Assembly: GCF_017426705.2 (NCBI RefSeq)
Contig: NZ_CP147251.1
Coordinates: 2,270,501-2,334,500, forward strand
DNA: 64,000 nucleotides
Direction: 5' to 3'
Origin: Enterococcus sp. DIV2402
Lineage (GTDB): Bacteria; Bacillota; Bacilli; Lactobacillales; Enterococcaceae
Numbering within the stretch: position 1 is the first letter of the stretch; each line of letters starts with the position of its first letter. Of the stretch, positions 50,058-60,797 are shown in pieces. Below the pieces are notes generated by a model, which saw nothing but the letters and a program-made list of their open reading frames with translations, did not search any database and was not told the origin of the DNA. The translations under genes and the position numbers were made by a program.

Positions 50058-51245
50058 CTATTTCACCGTCACTTCTTGACCATCACTTAGTTTATTATCA
50101 GGATTTTCAATAATTTTTTCTTTTTCAGATAAACCTTTCTTTACAACGACAAAACTATCTTTTTTTTCGATTGAAACGGGGGTCTTATGTGCTTTACCGT
50201 GTTTAACAACAAAAACAGATACTTGTTCTTCATCGGTTACTAAAGCACTTTCGGGAATACGCAATTCATCTATCGGCAATATAATTTGGCAATTATACCC
50301 ATATTGAATATTTTCAGCTGGTTTGACAGTAAAAGTATATGTCGCAATACTCGTCTGAGTTGCTTCAGATGAATCAGGTAGAGGATTAATTTTTGTAATT
50401 GTTCCATCAATTTTTGTATTGTCATTTGTTAATTGGATTGTGATTGGTGTATCTTTTTGCAAACGATTATAGTCATATTCTGTAACTTTGGCCTCAACAA
50501 CCGTCTCTTTACTAATCACTTGTATCAACGGAACAGCAGGATTCGCCTCTCCTTTCATGTCTATCGTCACAATTCCATCACCTTTAGCAAAAACATTAGT
50601 AATCATCTTATTTTGGGTACTTTCAATACTTTCATTCGCACTATTCGCATCTAAATAAGCAGAATCCAATGCTTGTTGTGCTTGTAAAATAACATCATCT
50701 TGTGCCGATAAAGCTTCCGTATATTGCTCTTTTTTTACTTGTTCTTCTTGACGAATTGCTTGTCCTTCAGGTGTACTGTTATCAGCATTGTCAAACTGTG
50801 TAGAAGCCGTATATAGCTTGTCTTGAATTTCTTGTTTTTTCACATAGGCATTATCCAAATTTTGCTGTGCCGTTTGGATAGAAAAGTTTAATTTTTCTAA
50901 ACTTTGTTCTTGTTCATCAATCTGCTCTTGAACAGCTTTATTTTCATATGCCATAACAGCCGTATTGGCTTTAATTTCTTGACCATTTTGGACTAAAATA
51001 TCTGATATATCACCTTTTGATTGATCATAATAAAAAGCCTCTGTGGTGGCAGGTGTAACAACACCTTTAAAGATTAGTGGATTAGCCTTTGCAAGAGTTA
51101 CAACTTGATATGAATCTTCTTTTGCTTGTGTTGGACGACTATAGATATATGCCATAACAATGACTAAAATCGCAACGATAGCTGCTGCTATGCTTACTAT
51201 AATTTGTTTCTTTTTACTTAATTTTTTACGTTTTTCCTTCTTCAT
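50058..51245 (-). CDS. Membrane-fusion adaptor protein (HlyD/MacA-like)
   Basis: 395 residues. A basic start, one membrane helix (about 13-33), a lipoyl-like half (GDISDILVQNGQEIKANTAVMAYENK), a long coiled coil (about 105-205), the second lipoyl half (VFAKGDGIVTIDMKGEANPAVPLIQV), then beta-barrel domains. In Gram-positives such proteins couple MacB-type pumps to the outer face. It overlaps the upstream gene by four bases and abuts the ATPase gene. Confidence 0.88.
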   Translation of the reverse strand: MKKEKRKKLSKKKQIIVSIAAAIVAILVIVMAYIYSRPTQAKEDSYQVVTLAKANPLIFKGVVTPATTEAFYYDQSKGDISDILVQNGQEIKANTAVMAYENKAVQEQIDEQEQSLEKLNFSIQTAQQNLDNAYVKKQEIQDKLYTASTQFDNADNSTPEGQAIRQEEQVKKEQYTEALSAQDDVILQAQQALDSAYLDANSANESIESTQNKMITNVFAKGDGIVTIDMKGEANPAVPLIQVISKETVVEAKVTEYDYNRLQKDTPITIQLTNDNTKIDGTITKINPLPDSSEATQTSIATYTFTVKPAENIQYGYNCQIILPIDELRIPESALVTDEEQVSVFVVKHGKAHKTPVSIEKKDSFVVVKKGLSEKEKIIENPDNKLSDGQEVTVK

Positions 51246-51727
51246 ATTTCCTCCTCGGTGTCTGCTTTAAATAAATAAATCAAGGCTAAAATTGCTGGTA
51301 AAGCTAGCAAAATTTGAACGACTAAGGTTATGATAGTCATCATTTGAGTCATTTCACCTAAATCAACTGAAGGAGTAAATAACAGAGAATAAACAATGCC
51401 CACTACAGCCCAACCTAGATATAAATAATACGGTGTTTTAGATGCTAAAGTTCTTCTTTTTAACTTCTGATTATTTAAAAAAAGTAACACGACAATAGCA
51501 ATTGAAATCACTACATCAATCGATGCATACACTTTAGATTGCAAACTATTAGCTTGTTCATATAGTTGTGACGCTTGTGGACCTAGTAGTTGTTCATTAT
51601 ATAATGAGGGATCGGGATTTAAAGCTGTAGGTAAACTAAACAAAGTAATGATTAAAAAAATACTACATAACACTAATAAGACCATATTCCAAGTTTTAGC
51701 CTTTTTTAAATTTCTAACAGTTTCCAT
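51242..51727 (-). CDS. Small four-helix membrane protein of the efflux operon
   Basis: 161 residues with hydrophobic segments at about 13-32, 66-84, 100-117 and 129-152 and an extracytoplasmic loop after the first. It is the first gene of the efflux operon and overlaps the adaptor gene by four bases, so a role with the pump is likely. I do not recognise the family. Confidence 0.7.
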   Translation of the reverse strand: METVRNLKKAKTWNMVLLVLCSIFLIITLFSLPTALNPDPSLYNEQLLGPQASQLYEQANSLQSKVYASIDVVISIAIVVLLFLNNQKLKRRTLASKTPYYLYLGWAVVGIVYSLLFTPSVDLGEMTQMMTIITLVVQILLALPAILALIYLFKADTEEEI

Positions 51728-51978
51728 AAATTTGCTCCTTTTAATTTATTTGATAGAGAACAATTGTAAGTTAAAAAAATCACAATTATAACTAATTATT
51801 CTTTTATCTTTAATTATAGTGTACCACATTACTTTATTTATCAACCTTTCAAAAATGTTAGTTTGTTTAAAAAAATATTCTAAGCGTTATAAAAAACTTG
51901 AAATGACGCTCACTTCATCAATCAAATCATATAGATTAATTTCAGATTAGCTACAGAGACTTTTTCTCTATAAAAAAT

Positions 51979-52014
51979 AGTAGAAAATCTATTTTTAAGA
52001 TAGATTTTCTACTA
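51979..52014 (-). terminator. Terminator of the heat-shock operon
   Basis: Stem AGTAGAAAATCTAT / ATAGATTTTCTACT just after the dnaJ stop. The other 250 bases up to the efflux operon hold an AT-rich region with a TATAAT-like minus-strand element (near 51817) that may drive the efflux operon. Confidence 0.65.
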
Positions 52015-52024
52015 CTAAAATTAT

Positions 52025-53185
52025 TTATTTTTTCTTTCCAAACGCATCTTTCATTTTATCAAAAAAGCCTTCTGGTTGTTGTTCTGTTGTTTTTTGACCA
52101 CTTACTTCAGCGAATTGACGTAACGCGTCTTTTTGACTTTCATTTAAGTTTCTCGGCGTAATCAATTTCACTGTTACTTGTTGGTCACCATTGCCATTAC
52201 CACGTAGACGTGGAGCACCTTTACCGCGTAGACGGAATTTAGTACCTGTTTGTGTACCAGCAGGAATTTTTAGTTTAACTTCGCCATGAACAGTTGGTAC
52301 GTTAACTTCGTCACCTAATGCAGCTTGGACAAAGTTTAGCGGTAATTCATAATAAATTTCCGCACCATCACGATCAAAAATATCACTTTCTTCTACATAG
52401 AAAATAACATATAAATCACCGTAAGGACCACCATTTGTACCAGCTTCACCTTGACCAGCTAAACGCATTTGTTGCCCATTTTCTACTCCAGCAGGAACAT
52501 TTACTTTCACACTGTGCGTTTTCTTTTCATGTCCAGTGCCATGACAAGTTTCACAAACATCTTTGATTTCTTTACCAGTACCATGACAAACATCACAGGT
52601 TTGACGACTCATTACTCGACCAAGTGGTGTTTGACGTTCCACATTGATTGTACCTGAGCCATGACATTTATGACATGTTTCAGGTTGGGTTCCTGGTTTC
52701 GCGCCATTTCCACCACATGTATGACATGTTTCATCACGTTTGTATTGAATATCTTTTTCTACGCCGAAGATTGCTTCTTCAAAGCTTAGGTTAATTGAAT
52801 ATTGTAAATCTTCTCCTTGTCGAGGGGCATTAGGATTTACTGTACGGCCTCCTCCACCAAAAAATGATTCAAATATATCTTCAAAACCACCAAATCCACC
52901 AGCACTTGAGAAGCCGCCATTAAATCCGCCGAAACCACCAGCTCCACCACCATAGTTTGGATCTGTACCGGCATGTCCATATTGATCATAGGCTGCACGT
53001 TTTTGTGGGTCGCTTAAAATTTCATATGCTTCTGAAACTTCTTTAAATTTCGTTTCTGCATCTGCTTCTTTATTAATATCTGGATGGTATTTTTTGGAAA
53101 GCTTACGATACGCTTTTTTAATTTCGTCGTCCGAAGCCCCTTTTTGTAAACCTAAGACTTCGTAATAATCACGTTTTGTTGCCAT
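52025..53185 (-). CDS. dnaJ: Chaperone DnaJ
   Basis: 386 residues. J domain (about 1-70, YHPDIN with the HPD motif), Gly/Phe-rich region (about 75-125), four zinc-binding repeats ([32 protein letters not shown]), and C-terminal substrate-binding domains. It stimulates DnaK. It follows dnaK after a 168-base gap with a terminator, so it may be partly or separately transcribed. ATG follows GGAGGGAAG. Confidence 0.97.
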   Translation of the reverse strand: MATKRDYYEVLGLQKGASDDEIKKAYRKLSKKYHPDINKEADAETKFKEVSEAYEILSDPQKRAAYDQYGHAGTDPNYGGGAGGFGGFNGGFSSAGGFGGFEDIFESFFGGGGRTVNPNAPRQGEDLQYSINLSFEEAIFGVEKDIQYKRDETCHTCGGNGAKPGTQPETCHKCHGSGTINVERQTPLGRVMSRQTCDVCHGTGKEIKDVCETCHGTGHEKKTHSVKVNVPAGVENGQQMRLAGQGEAGTNGGPYGDLYVIFYVEESDIFDRDGAEIYYELPLNFVQAALGDEVNVPTVHGEVKLKIPAGTQTGTKFRLRGKGAPRLRGNGNGDQQVTVKLITPRNLNESQKDALRQFAEVSGQKTTEQQPEGFFDKMKDAFGKKK

Positions 53186-53310
53186 TGGCTTCCCTCCGTT
53201 TTCTTGCTTTTAACAGTCTTTCGTATTTTATCATAAATCCGAAAGAAGGAACATCCTTTTGAAAAAATCCTTTGAAAAAATGTTTATTTTCATCTCTTCA
53301 ATCCAGAAGA

Positions 53311-53339
53311 AAAAGCCAAAGCGGATGACTTTGGCTTTT
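53311..53339 (-). terminator. Terminator between dnaK and dnaJ
   Basis: Stem AAAAGCCAAAG / CTTTGGCTTTT with a seven-base loop. Confidence 0.75.
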
Positions 53340-53353
53340 CACAAGTAACGAGG

Positions 53354-55204
<1,851 letters not shown>

Positions 55205-55226
55205 TCAATTAAATTATCAAATTTTA

Positions 55227-55766
55227 TTATTGTGCCACAACAACCATACTTGCACGTAAAACGCGATCATGTAGTTTATAGCCTTTTTGTAAGACTTCTA
55301 CAATCGTATCTGACGGATAGTCATCTGATGCAGGCACAGTTTGTACAGCTTGATGTAGATTTGGATCAAAAGCAACTCCAGTAGCTGGAATTTCTTCAAT
55401 ACCTTCTTCTTTCAAAGCTTGGCGTAAACTTTCTAATACCATTTCCACACCTTTTTTCAAACTGATACTTTGTTCATCAGTTACTTCCGCGTTCATCGCA
55501 CGTTCTAGATTGTCAATGGCAGGTAATAATTTTTTACCTAAATCTTGTGAACGATATTTTTGTAACAATTCTCTTTCGTTGCGATTACGGTTCGTAATGT
55601 TTGCGATTTCAGCGCGCGCACGTAAGAATTTGTCTTCAGTTTCTTCTAATTGTTTTTTCAGTTCATCGGCTTCAGAAACAACTTCTGTTTCCTCTGTCGA
55701 TTCTTCTTCGTTTGTTTCCATTACTTCTTCAATAATTTCTTCAGAAGTTTTTTCTTGTTCTGACAA
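55227..55766 (-). CDS. grpE: Nucleotide exchange factor GrpE
   Basis: About 179 residues. An acidic N-terminal tail, a long helix (about 35-85), and the beta domain with [51 protein letters not shown] chose TTG at 55766, which has AAGGGAAG eight bases upstream. An ATG at 55796 in the same frame has no ribosome-binding site and would add ten atypical residues. Confidence 0.93.
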   Translation of the reverse strand: MSEQEKTSEEIIEEVMETNEEESTEETEVVSEADELKKQLEETEDKFLRARAEIANITNRNRNERELLQKYRSQDLGKKLLPAIDNLERAMNAEVTDEQSISLKKGVEMVLESLRQALKEEGIEEIPATGVAFDPNLHQAVQTVPASDDYPSDTIVEVLQKGYKLHDRVLRASMVVVAQ

Positions 55767-55812
55767 TGGACTAACTTCCCTTCTATTTGAAATCATGCTA
55801 TTGATTAACTAG

Positions 55813-56853
55813 CTAATTAACCGAATCTAACGACCGGTAATAATTAACCAACGTTAAAGCTAATTCCTGGCGAAATACATCGACTAAACCAAACATTTTC
55901 GAATAAGGCATACTCGTAGGCCCTAATAAAGCAATGGTTCCTTTTCCGTGTCCTTCAATGTCATAACTTGCCTGAATCATACTCATATTATTCAATAGGT
56001 TGTCCCCAAGTTCGGAGCCAATTCGAATTTGAATGGCGCCATCGCGTGGTGCTAACAATTGGTTTAAGTTTTCTGAATTCTTCATAAATGAATACATTGA
56101 CTTAAATTGTTCCACGTCTTGGTTGTGTTCGAAGTTCAATAAATTCATCCGTCCACCGACAAAAACCTTCTCTTCAAAAATATGATTTAACATGCCATCA
56201 AATAAATCCAGAACACCATCAGTCGTTTGAAAATATTTATGCAGAATCATCGGAATTTCAGTTCGTAAACGATGATAAACATTCATCAGGGGTTGCCCAA
56301 TCAATTTATCATTAATGATACGAACCATTTTTTCAAGGTCATCACTACTTAAGTTTTTCGGAATTGAAAAGACTTGGCTTTCCACATTTCCTTTGTCTGT
56401 GACAATAATTGCAATGACTTGGCGATTGTTTAAAGGAACAATTCGAAAACCCGTTAGCCTTCGATCCTTTACATCTGGTCCAAGCGACAATGCCGTATAA
56501 CTTGTCAAGGTAGATAAAATATTGGCAGACTGTTGAATAATTTCATTAATCTCGTGAAATTCTTTGCCAAAAGACTGCCTAATCAGTGCAACATCTTCGT
56601 TACCTACTTTCGAAGGTGTCAATAGGTGATCGACATAATACCGATAACCAGTCATCGAAGGAACTCGACCAGAAGAAGAATGTGTTTTAGCAAGTAATCC
56701 ATAATCTTCAAGCGTCTTCATCTCATTACGAATCGTCGCTGAACTTGCTTCGATGCCATCCTCCATTAATTTTTTCGAGCCAACTGGCTGGCCTAAATTT
56801 GTATAATTTTGGATGATCAGACGCAAGATATTTTCTTGTCTTTCTGTTAACAA
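55813..56853 (-). CDS. hrcA: Heat-inducible repressor HrcA
   Basis: 346 residues. An N-terminal winged helix (LTERQENILRLIIQNYTNLGQPVGSKKLMEDGIEASSATIRNEM) and a GAF-like C-terminal half (GPTSMPYSKMFGLVDVF). It binds CIRCE and represses the operon until heat shock. I chose TTG at 56853 because AGAGGTG lies just upstream; the open frame extends to 56889 only through the CIRCE element itself. First gene of the operon. Confidence 0.93.
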   Translation of the reverse strand: MLTERQENILRLIIQNYTNLGQPVGSKKLMEDGIEASSATIRNEMKTLEDYGLLAKTHSSSGRVPSMTGYRYYVDHLLTPSKVGNEDVALIRQSFGKEFHEINEIIQQSANILSTLTSYTALSLGPDVKDRRLTGFRIVPLNNRQVIAIIVTDKGNVESQVFSIPKNLSSDDLEKMVRIINDKLIGQPLMNVYHRLRTEIPMILHKYFQTTDGVLDLFDGMLNHIFEEKVFVGGRMNLLNFEHNQDVEQFKSMYSFMKNSENLNQLLAPRDGAIQIRIGSELGDNLLNNMSMIQASYDIEGHGKGTIALLGPTSMPYSKMFGLVDVFRQELALTLVNYYRSLDSVN

Positions 56854-56869
56854 ATTTATCACCTCTTGA

Positions 56870-56896
56870 TTAGCACTCTTGTCTATCAAGTGCTAA
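56870..56896. promoter_or_regulatory. CIRCE element 1
   Basis: TTAGCACTC - nine bases - AAGTGCTAA, one mismatch from the consensus TTAGCACTC-N9-GAGTGCTAA. It lies just before the hrcA ribosome-binding site, downstream of the promoter. Confidence 0.9.
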
Positions 56897-56907
56897 CTAC
56901 ATGTATA

Positions 56908-56935
56908 AATATATCATATTTAAAATAGAAGTCAA
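56908..56935 (-). promoter_or_regulatory. hrcA operon promoter
   Basis: Minus-strand TTGACT (56930-56935), 16-base spacer, TATATT (56908-56913), lying between the two CIRCE elements. Confidence 0.6.
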
Positions 56936-56952
56936 GAAGAAACTCTCAAAAA

Positions 56953-56979
56953 TTAGCACTCTTCTAGACAGAGTGCTAA
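56953..56979. promoter_or_regulatory. CIRCE element 2
   Basis: TTAGCACTC - nine bases - GAGTGCTAA, a perfect consensus, 18 bases upstream of the hrcA -35. It is followed by TTTTCTTTTT and lies 115 bases from divergent hemW. Confidence 0.95.
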
Positions 56980-57094
56980 TTTTCTTTTTGACTAAATTAA
57001 AGACTTCTACATATCGCCTCTTATATAAAATATGGTACACTGTTTTTCGAATACAATCGATCACAGAACCTGTGATACTGGAGGAAACACATTT

Positions 57095-58258
57095 ATGTTT
57101 GAAGAAACACCCCAAGTTAAAAATACATCGGCATATATCCATATTCCCTTTTGCGAACACATTTGCTACTATTGTGATTTCAATAAAGTTTTTTTAGAAG
57201 GGCAACCTGTGGACGAATACATTCAACTACTTTTAAAAGAAATTGAACTAACGTTGCAAGTCCATCCTACCGATCAATCTGAAACAATTTACATTGGAGG
57301 TGGGACGCCCACTTCTTTATCTGCCACACAATTAGATGTTTTATTAACCGGTATTCATCACTTGTTGCCAACCAACACAACGAAAGAGTTTACGGTTGAA
57401 GCTAATCCAGGTGATTTAACTGAAGAAAAATTACAAGTCATGAAACATCATGGTGTCAATCGTTTATCTATGGGTGTGCAGACCTTTAACAATCGTTTAT
57501 TAAAAAAGATTGGTCGTAAACATACGGCAGAAGATGTGTATGAAACAATTCGCGTTCTTGAAAAAAATCAGTTTGATAATGTCAGCATTGATTTGATCTA
57601 CGCTTTACCTGGACAAACGTTGGAAGATTTTCGCGATACGCTACATCGCGCCATTGAATTGGGTTTGCCTCACTACTCAATGTATTCATTGATTTTAGAA
57701 AATAAAACTCAATTTATGAACTGGGTACGACAAGGCCGCTTAGAACTCCCTTCACAAGAAGTTGAAAGTCAAATGTTTGAAGAAGCGATCGAAGCCATGG
57801 AAAAATCTGGTCATCGTCAATATGAAGTCAGTAACTTTGCTGCTGTAGGCAAAGAATCACAGCATAATCTCGTGTATTGGAATAATGAAAATTATTATGG
57901 TTTCGGTGCAGGTGCCAGTGGCTATTTGAAAAATGAGCGCTATAAAAACTTTGGACCGATTCAACATTATTTACGCCCTTTACGCGACAACCAATTACCA
58001 ATTGTTGAAACAGAGCTGTTAACTAAAGAAAATCAAATTGAAGAAGAGATGTTTTTGGGACTGAGAAAATTAGAAGGTATTTCTCAAAAATATTTTGCTG
58101 AGAAATTTAATGTTTCATTTATGGATGTCTACGGTAAAATTTTACCTGAATTAATAGAAAAAAATTGGCTGGTGGTCAATAATGATCGCATACAATTGAC
58201 GCAGCAAGGTCTTTTTATAGGAAATGAAGTTTTTGAAAAATTTTTACTACCTAAGTAA
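57095..58258 (+). CDS. hemW: HemW-like radical SAM protein
   Basis: 387 residues. Radical SAM start HIPFCEHICYYCDF with Cys20, Cys24 and Cys27 (C-x3-C-x2-C plus the HemW-type following Asp-Phe), GGGTPTSL, EANPGDLT, GVQTFNNRLLKKIGRKH. It is called HemN in many annotations but the CDF motif and short length point to HemW, a haem chaperone, not coproporphyrinogen dehydrogenase. ATG at 57095 follows TGGAGG. It is divergent from the heat-shock operon. Confidence 0.88.
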   Translation: MFEETPQVKNTSAYIHIPFCEHICYYCDFNKVFLEGQPVDEYIQLLLKEIELTLQVHPTDQSETIYIGGGTPTSLSATQLDVLLTGIHHLLPTNTTKEFTVEANPGDLTEEKLQVMKHHGVNRLSMGVQTFNNRLLKKIGRKHTAEDVYETIRVLEKNQFDNVSIDLIYALPGQTLEDFRDTLHRAIELGLPHYSMYSLILENKTQFMNWVRQGRLELPSQEVESQMFEEAIEAMEKSGHRQYEVSNFAAVGKESQHNLVYWNNENYYGFGAGASGYLKNERYKNFGPIQHYLRPLRDNQLPIVETELLTKENQIEEEMFLGLRKLEGISQKYFAEKFNVSFMDVYGKILPELIEKNWLVVNNDRIQLTQQGLFIGNEVFEKFLLPK

Positions 58259-58337
58259 CTGACTGAAAAAAGGATTTCTTTTTCAATTAATTTTTGCTAG
58301 AATGTAGCTTATCATGGCTCTACAAAGGGGAAAACAG

Positions 58338-59111
58338 ATGATTACAACTATTTTTTTTGATTTAGATGATACATTATTATGGGACAAACATAGTATTAAA
58401 ACTGCATTTCAAGAAACTTGTAAAACAGTTGCCACAATTGATTCAAAAGTATTAGAGAACGCGGTTAGAGAAGAAGCAACAAAATTATATCAAAGCTACC
58501 CTACGTATGCATTCACGCAAATGATTGGTATTAATCCTTTTGAAGGGTTATGGGGAACCTTCGATGATCCTGGAGAAGAATTTCAACAAATGCATCAATT
58601 AATCCATACCTATCAAGTGGACGCTTGGACAAATGGTTTAAAAGCTTGTGGTATTGAGGATTTAGCTTTAGGAAAACAATTGGCACAACAATTTGTTGTA
58701 GAGCGTAAAAAACATCCGTTCGTCTATTCAGATACTTTTACGGTATTAGACCAATTAAAAGAAAAATATCAACTTGTACTAGTGACAAATGGCTCACCTT
58801 CTTTGCAACGAACAAAGCTAGCAATTACACCCGAAATTGCGCCTTATTTTGCGCATATTATTATTTCAGGTGAAGTTGGGGTTGGTAAACCCGATCCTAA
58901 AATTTTTGAATTTGCACTTGAGACAGCTAATGCATCCCCAGAGCAATCAATTATGATAGGCGATAATTTAATGACAGATATTTTAGGTTCGAATCGTACG
59001 AACATGTCAAATATTTGGATTAATCATCATCAACAAACACCGGTTACTGTGCAGCCTACTTATGAAGTTGCTTCATTAAAAGAAATTTTACCGATAATTG
59101 AACAAGTGTAA
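58338..59111 (+). CDS. HAD-family hydrolase (YjjG/YfnB-like)
   Basis: 257 residues. Motif I FFDLDDTLLW (nucleophile and acid Asp), motif II VTNGS, motif III Lys in GKPDPKIF, motif IV MIGDNLMTDILGSN, with a helical cap between I and II. Relatives dephosphorylate (d)UMP and noncanonical pyrimidine nucleotides; the substrate here is not certain. ATG at 58338 follows AAAGGGG. It starts about 80 bases after hemW in the same direction. Confidence 0.85.
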   Translation: MITTIFFDLDDTLLWDKHSIKTAFQETCKTVATIDSKVLENAVREEATKLYQSYPTYAFTQMIGINPFEGLWGTFDDPGEEFQQMHQLIHTYQVDAWTNGLKACGIEDLALGKQLAQQFVVERKKHPFVYSDTFTVLDQLKEKYQLVLVTNGSPSLQRTKLAITPEIAPYFAHIIISGEVGVGKPDPKIFEFALETANASPEQSIMIGDNLMTDILGSNRTNMSNIWINHHQQTPVTVQPTYEVASLKEILPIIEQV

Positions 59112-59124
59112 CGTAAGTAAAAAC

Positions 59125-59213
59125 AAGAGAAAAATATCCGAACGATTTAGAATGAGTAGCGCTAATCCTGCTAGACTACAGGAGCACACTCTCTCGTTCG
59201 GATATTTTACTGT
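59125..59213. repeat. Intergenic palindromic repeat, copy 2
   Basis: Inverted repeat AAAATATCCGAACGA (59132-59146) / TCGTTCGGATATTTT (59195-59209), with the same outer bases as copy 1 (CAAGA before, ACTGTTAA after) but an unrelated centre. It lies just after the HAD gene. It lacks the outer A/T-run arms of copy 1. Confidence 0.75.
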
Positions 59214-59335
59214 TAAATAGACCTATTTCATCGCTTTTTTTGCTTATACTATAAAAAAGAATTAAGAAAAAGCATCTCTTAGGCTCCCAATTTATCTAAT
59301 TGCTTAATTATCCAGTATAGTATACTTAGTAGGAG

Positions 59336-60367
59336 GTGTTTTTTATCTTAAAACGAACTTTTTATTTTCTCTGTATAGTCGCCTTATTGTTTTTTACACG
59401 GGCCTTTTGGTTTGATTTGTTTACGGAAGGAACACAGCTTGTTCAACATTCTGTTTCTCAATTAATAACAAATGAGGAATCAACACCCCCACCTTTAGAA
59501 TTATCCCAACCCGAATCTCAAACTTTTTCAGTTGGTAATATTGAAATTGGAGACAGCCAACAAGAGGTCGAAGCCATGTACGGTACTGCTCTTAATCAAA
59601 CACAAAATGAATATGGCACCCAATGGGCAAGCTATCATCAAAATTATCAAAATTTTATGATGGTTGCATATGACCAAGACAATATTGTTCGAGGGTTGTT
59701 TACCAATCAAGAATTACTTGCTTCCACTCTGGATATTCAAATGGGGACTACTAAACAAACCATCCGTGATTTGCTGGGAGAACCAGAAGAGTCTATTCGT
59801 AAAGGACTCTATAATTATCTAATCAACAGTGAAGGTGAATATGATGTGTATCAAATAGACAATAATTTCATCACCTTCTTTTATGATTTGCATGACGGTG
59901 ACAAACTCACTGCTATTCAAATTATTGAACAGCAATTAGAATTAAATAAAAATTATCTTTATGCAAGTCAAACAACTGAACTACAAACTGGTTTCGAGAG
60001 ACAATTATTTGATTTGACGAATGCTTCTCGTGTTAAACGAGGATTATCTGTTTTAAATTGGTCGGATCAAGCGCAAGAAACTGGACGCAAGCATAGCAAA
60101 GACATGGCTGATAATAATTATTTTGACCATATGAATCTACAAGGACAATCTCCCTTCGATCGTATGAATGAGGATCAAATTTCTTATACATTAGCTGGCG
60201 AAAATCTGGCGTATGGTCAAGCAAGCAGTATCTTTGCGCATCAAGGCTTATTAAATTCAGAAGGTCATCGTAAAAATATTTTAAATAATGGCTTTGAAAA
60301 TCTAGGCATTGGCGTTTCTTTTAACGAAGAGAATCAGCCTTATTTTACAGAATTGTTCTACAAATAA
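59336..60367 (+). CDS. CAP/SCP-domain secreted or membrane-anchored protein (YkwD-like)
   Basis: About 340 residues. One N-terminal hydrophobic segment (signal or anchor, about 8-25), a CAP-associated beta domain (about 65-210: NIEIGDSQQEVEAMYG, MGTTKQTIRDLLGEPEES), and a C-terminal CAP/SCP domain (LTNASRVKRGLSVLNWSDQAQETGRKHSKDM, NYFDHMN, LAGENLA, SEGHRKNILN, with the His and Glu of the CAP cavity). The start codon is unclear: the GTG at 59336 lies in the AGGAGG site, and the only codon at normal spacing is ATC at 59345. A terminator follows at 60374. Confidence 0.82.
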   Translation: MFFILKRTFYFLCIVALLFFTRAFWFDLFTEGTQLVQHSVSQLITNEESTPPPLELSQPESQTFSVGNIEIGDSQQEVEAMYGTALNQTQNEYGTQWASYHQNYQNFMMVAYDQDNIVRGLFTNQELLASTLDIQMGTTKQTIRDLLGEPEESIRKGLYNYLINSEGEYDVYQIDNNFITFFYDLHDGDKLTAIQIIEQQLELNKNYLYASQTTELQTGFERQLFDLTNASRVKRGLSVLNWSDQAQETGRKHSKDMADNNYFDHMNLQGQSPFDRMNEDQISYTLAGENLAYGQASSIFAHQGLLNSEGHRKNILNNGFENLGIGVSFNEENQPYFTELFYK

Positions 60368-60373
60368 AAAAAC

Positions 60374-60412
60374 AAGTCTTTTACTTTATTCAAAGTAAAG
60401 GCTTATTTTTTT
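60374..60412 (+). terminator. Terminator after the CAP-domain gene
   Basis: Stem AAGTCTTTTACTTT / AAAGTAAAGGCTT and a T-run. Confidence 0.75.
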
Positions 60413-60539
60413 GAGTTAGCTAATTTAGCGCATTATTACACTTCGTAAAATTCTGCAATTCTTTTATTTTCAGAATTTTCTATATTATTAATGTTCATTT
60501 TTTGTTATGATAATTAATAGTTATAGGAGGTGCGGGAAA

Positions 60540-60767
60540 TTGAAAACGTTTTGGTTAGGTATAAATATTTTATGGTCTATTCTATTTGTTGTTGCAATTG
60601 GATATATTTTCTTTCAAAAAACAGACACTTTTGATACAATCCAAACAATTGAACTTCGACTAATTTCGTTCATTCTTATTTTTGTCCTCTTTCTGTTTGT
60701 TTTTCTTTGCCAACTTACTTGGGGGGTCAGTCTTAAAAAACAACAGAAAAAACGAAAGAAGGATTGA
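60540..60767 (+). CDS. Small two-helix membrane protein (DUF3923-like)
   Basis: 75 residues. Hydrophobic segments at about 5-25 and 45-65 and a Lys/Arg-rich end (KKQQKKRKKD). TTG at 60540 has AGGAGG nine bases upstream. The ATG at 60507 lies in the same frame but before that site. The sequence between the helices (DTFDTIQTIELRLISF) resembles the DUF3923 family; function unknown. Confidence 0.65.
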   Translation: MKTFWLGINILWSILFVVAIGYIFFQKTDTFDTIQTIELRLISFILIFVLFLFVFLCQLTWGVSLKKQQKKRKKD

Positions 60768-60796
60768 TACGCTGTAATTAGCAATCAATCCTTCTT
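60756..60796. terminator. Bidirectional terminator
   Basis: Stem AAGAAGGATTGAT / ATCAATCCTTCTT, overlapping the end of the small membrane protein gene and just before the ribF stop on the other strand. Confidence 0.75.
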
Positions 60797-60797
60797 C

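Noticed and set aside
56889-56897. An earlier hrcA start at 56889
   Set aside because: It would lie inside the CIRCE element and has no ribosome-binding site; TTG at 56853 has a good one.
57095-58258. Annotation of this gene as coproporphyrinogen III dehydrogenase (HemN)
   Set aside because: The length and the C-x3-C-x2-C-Asp-Phe motif fit HemW, and HemN's longer N-terminus is missing.
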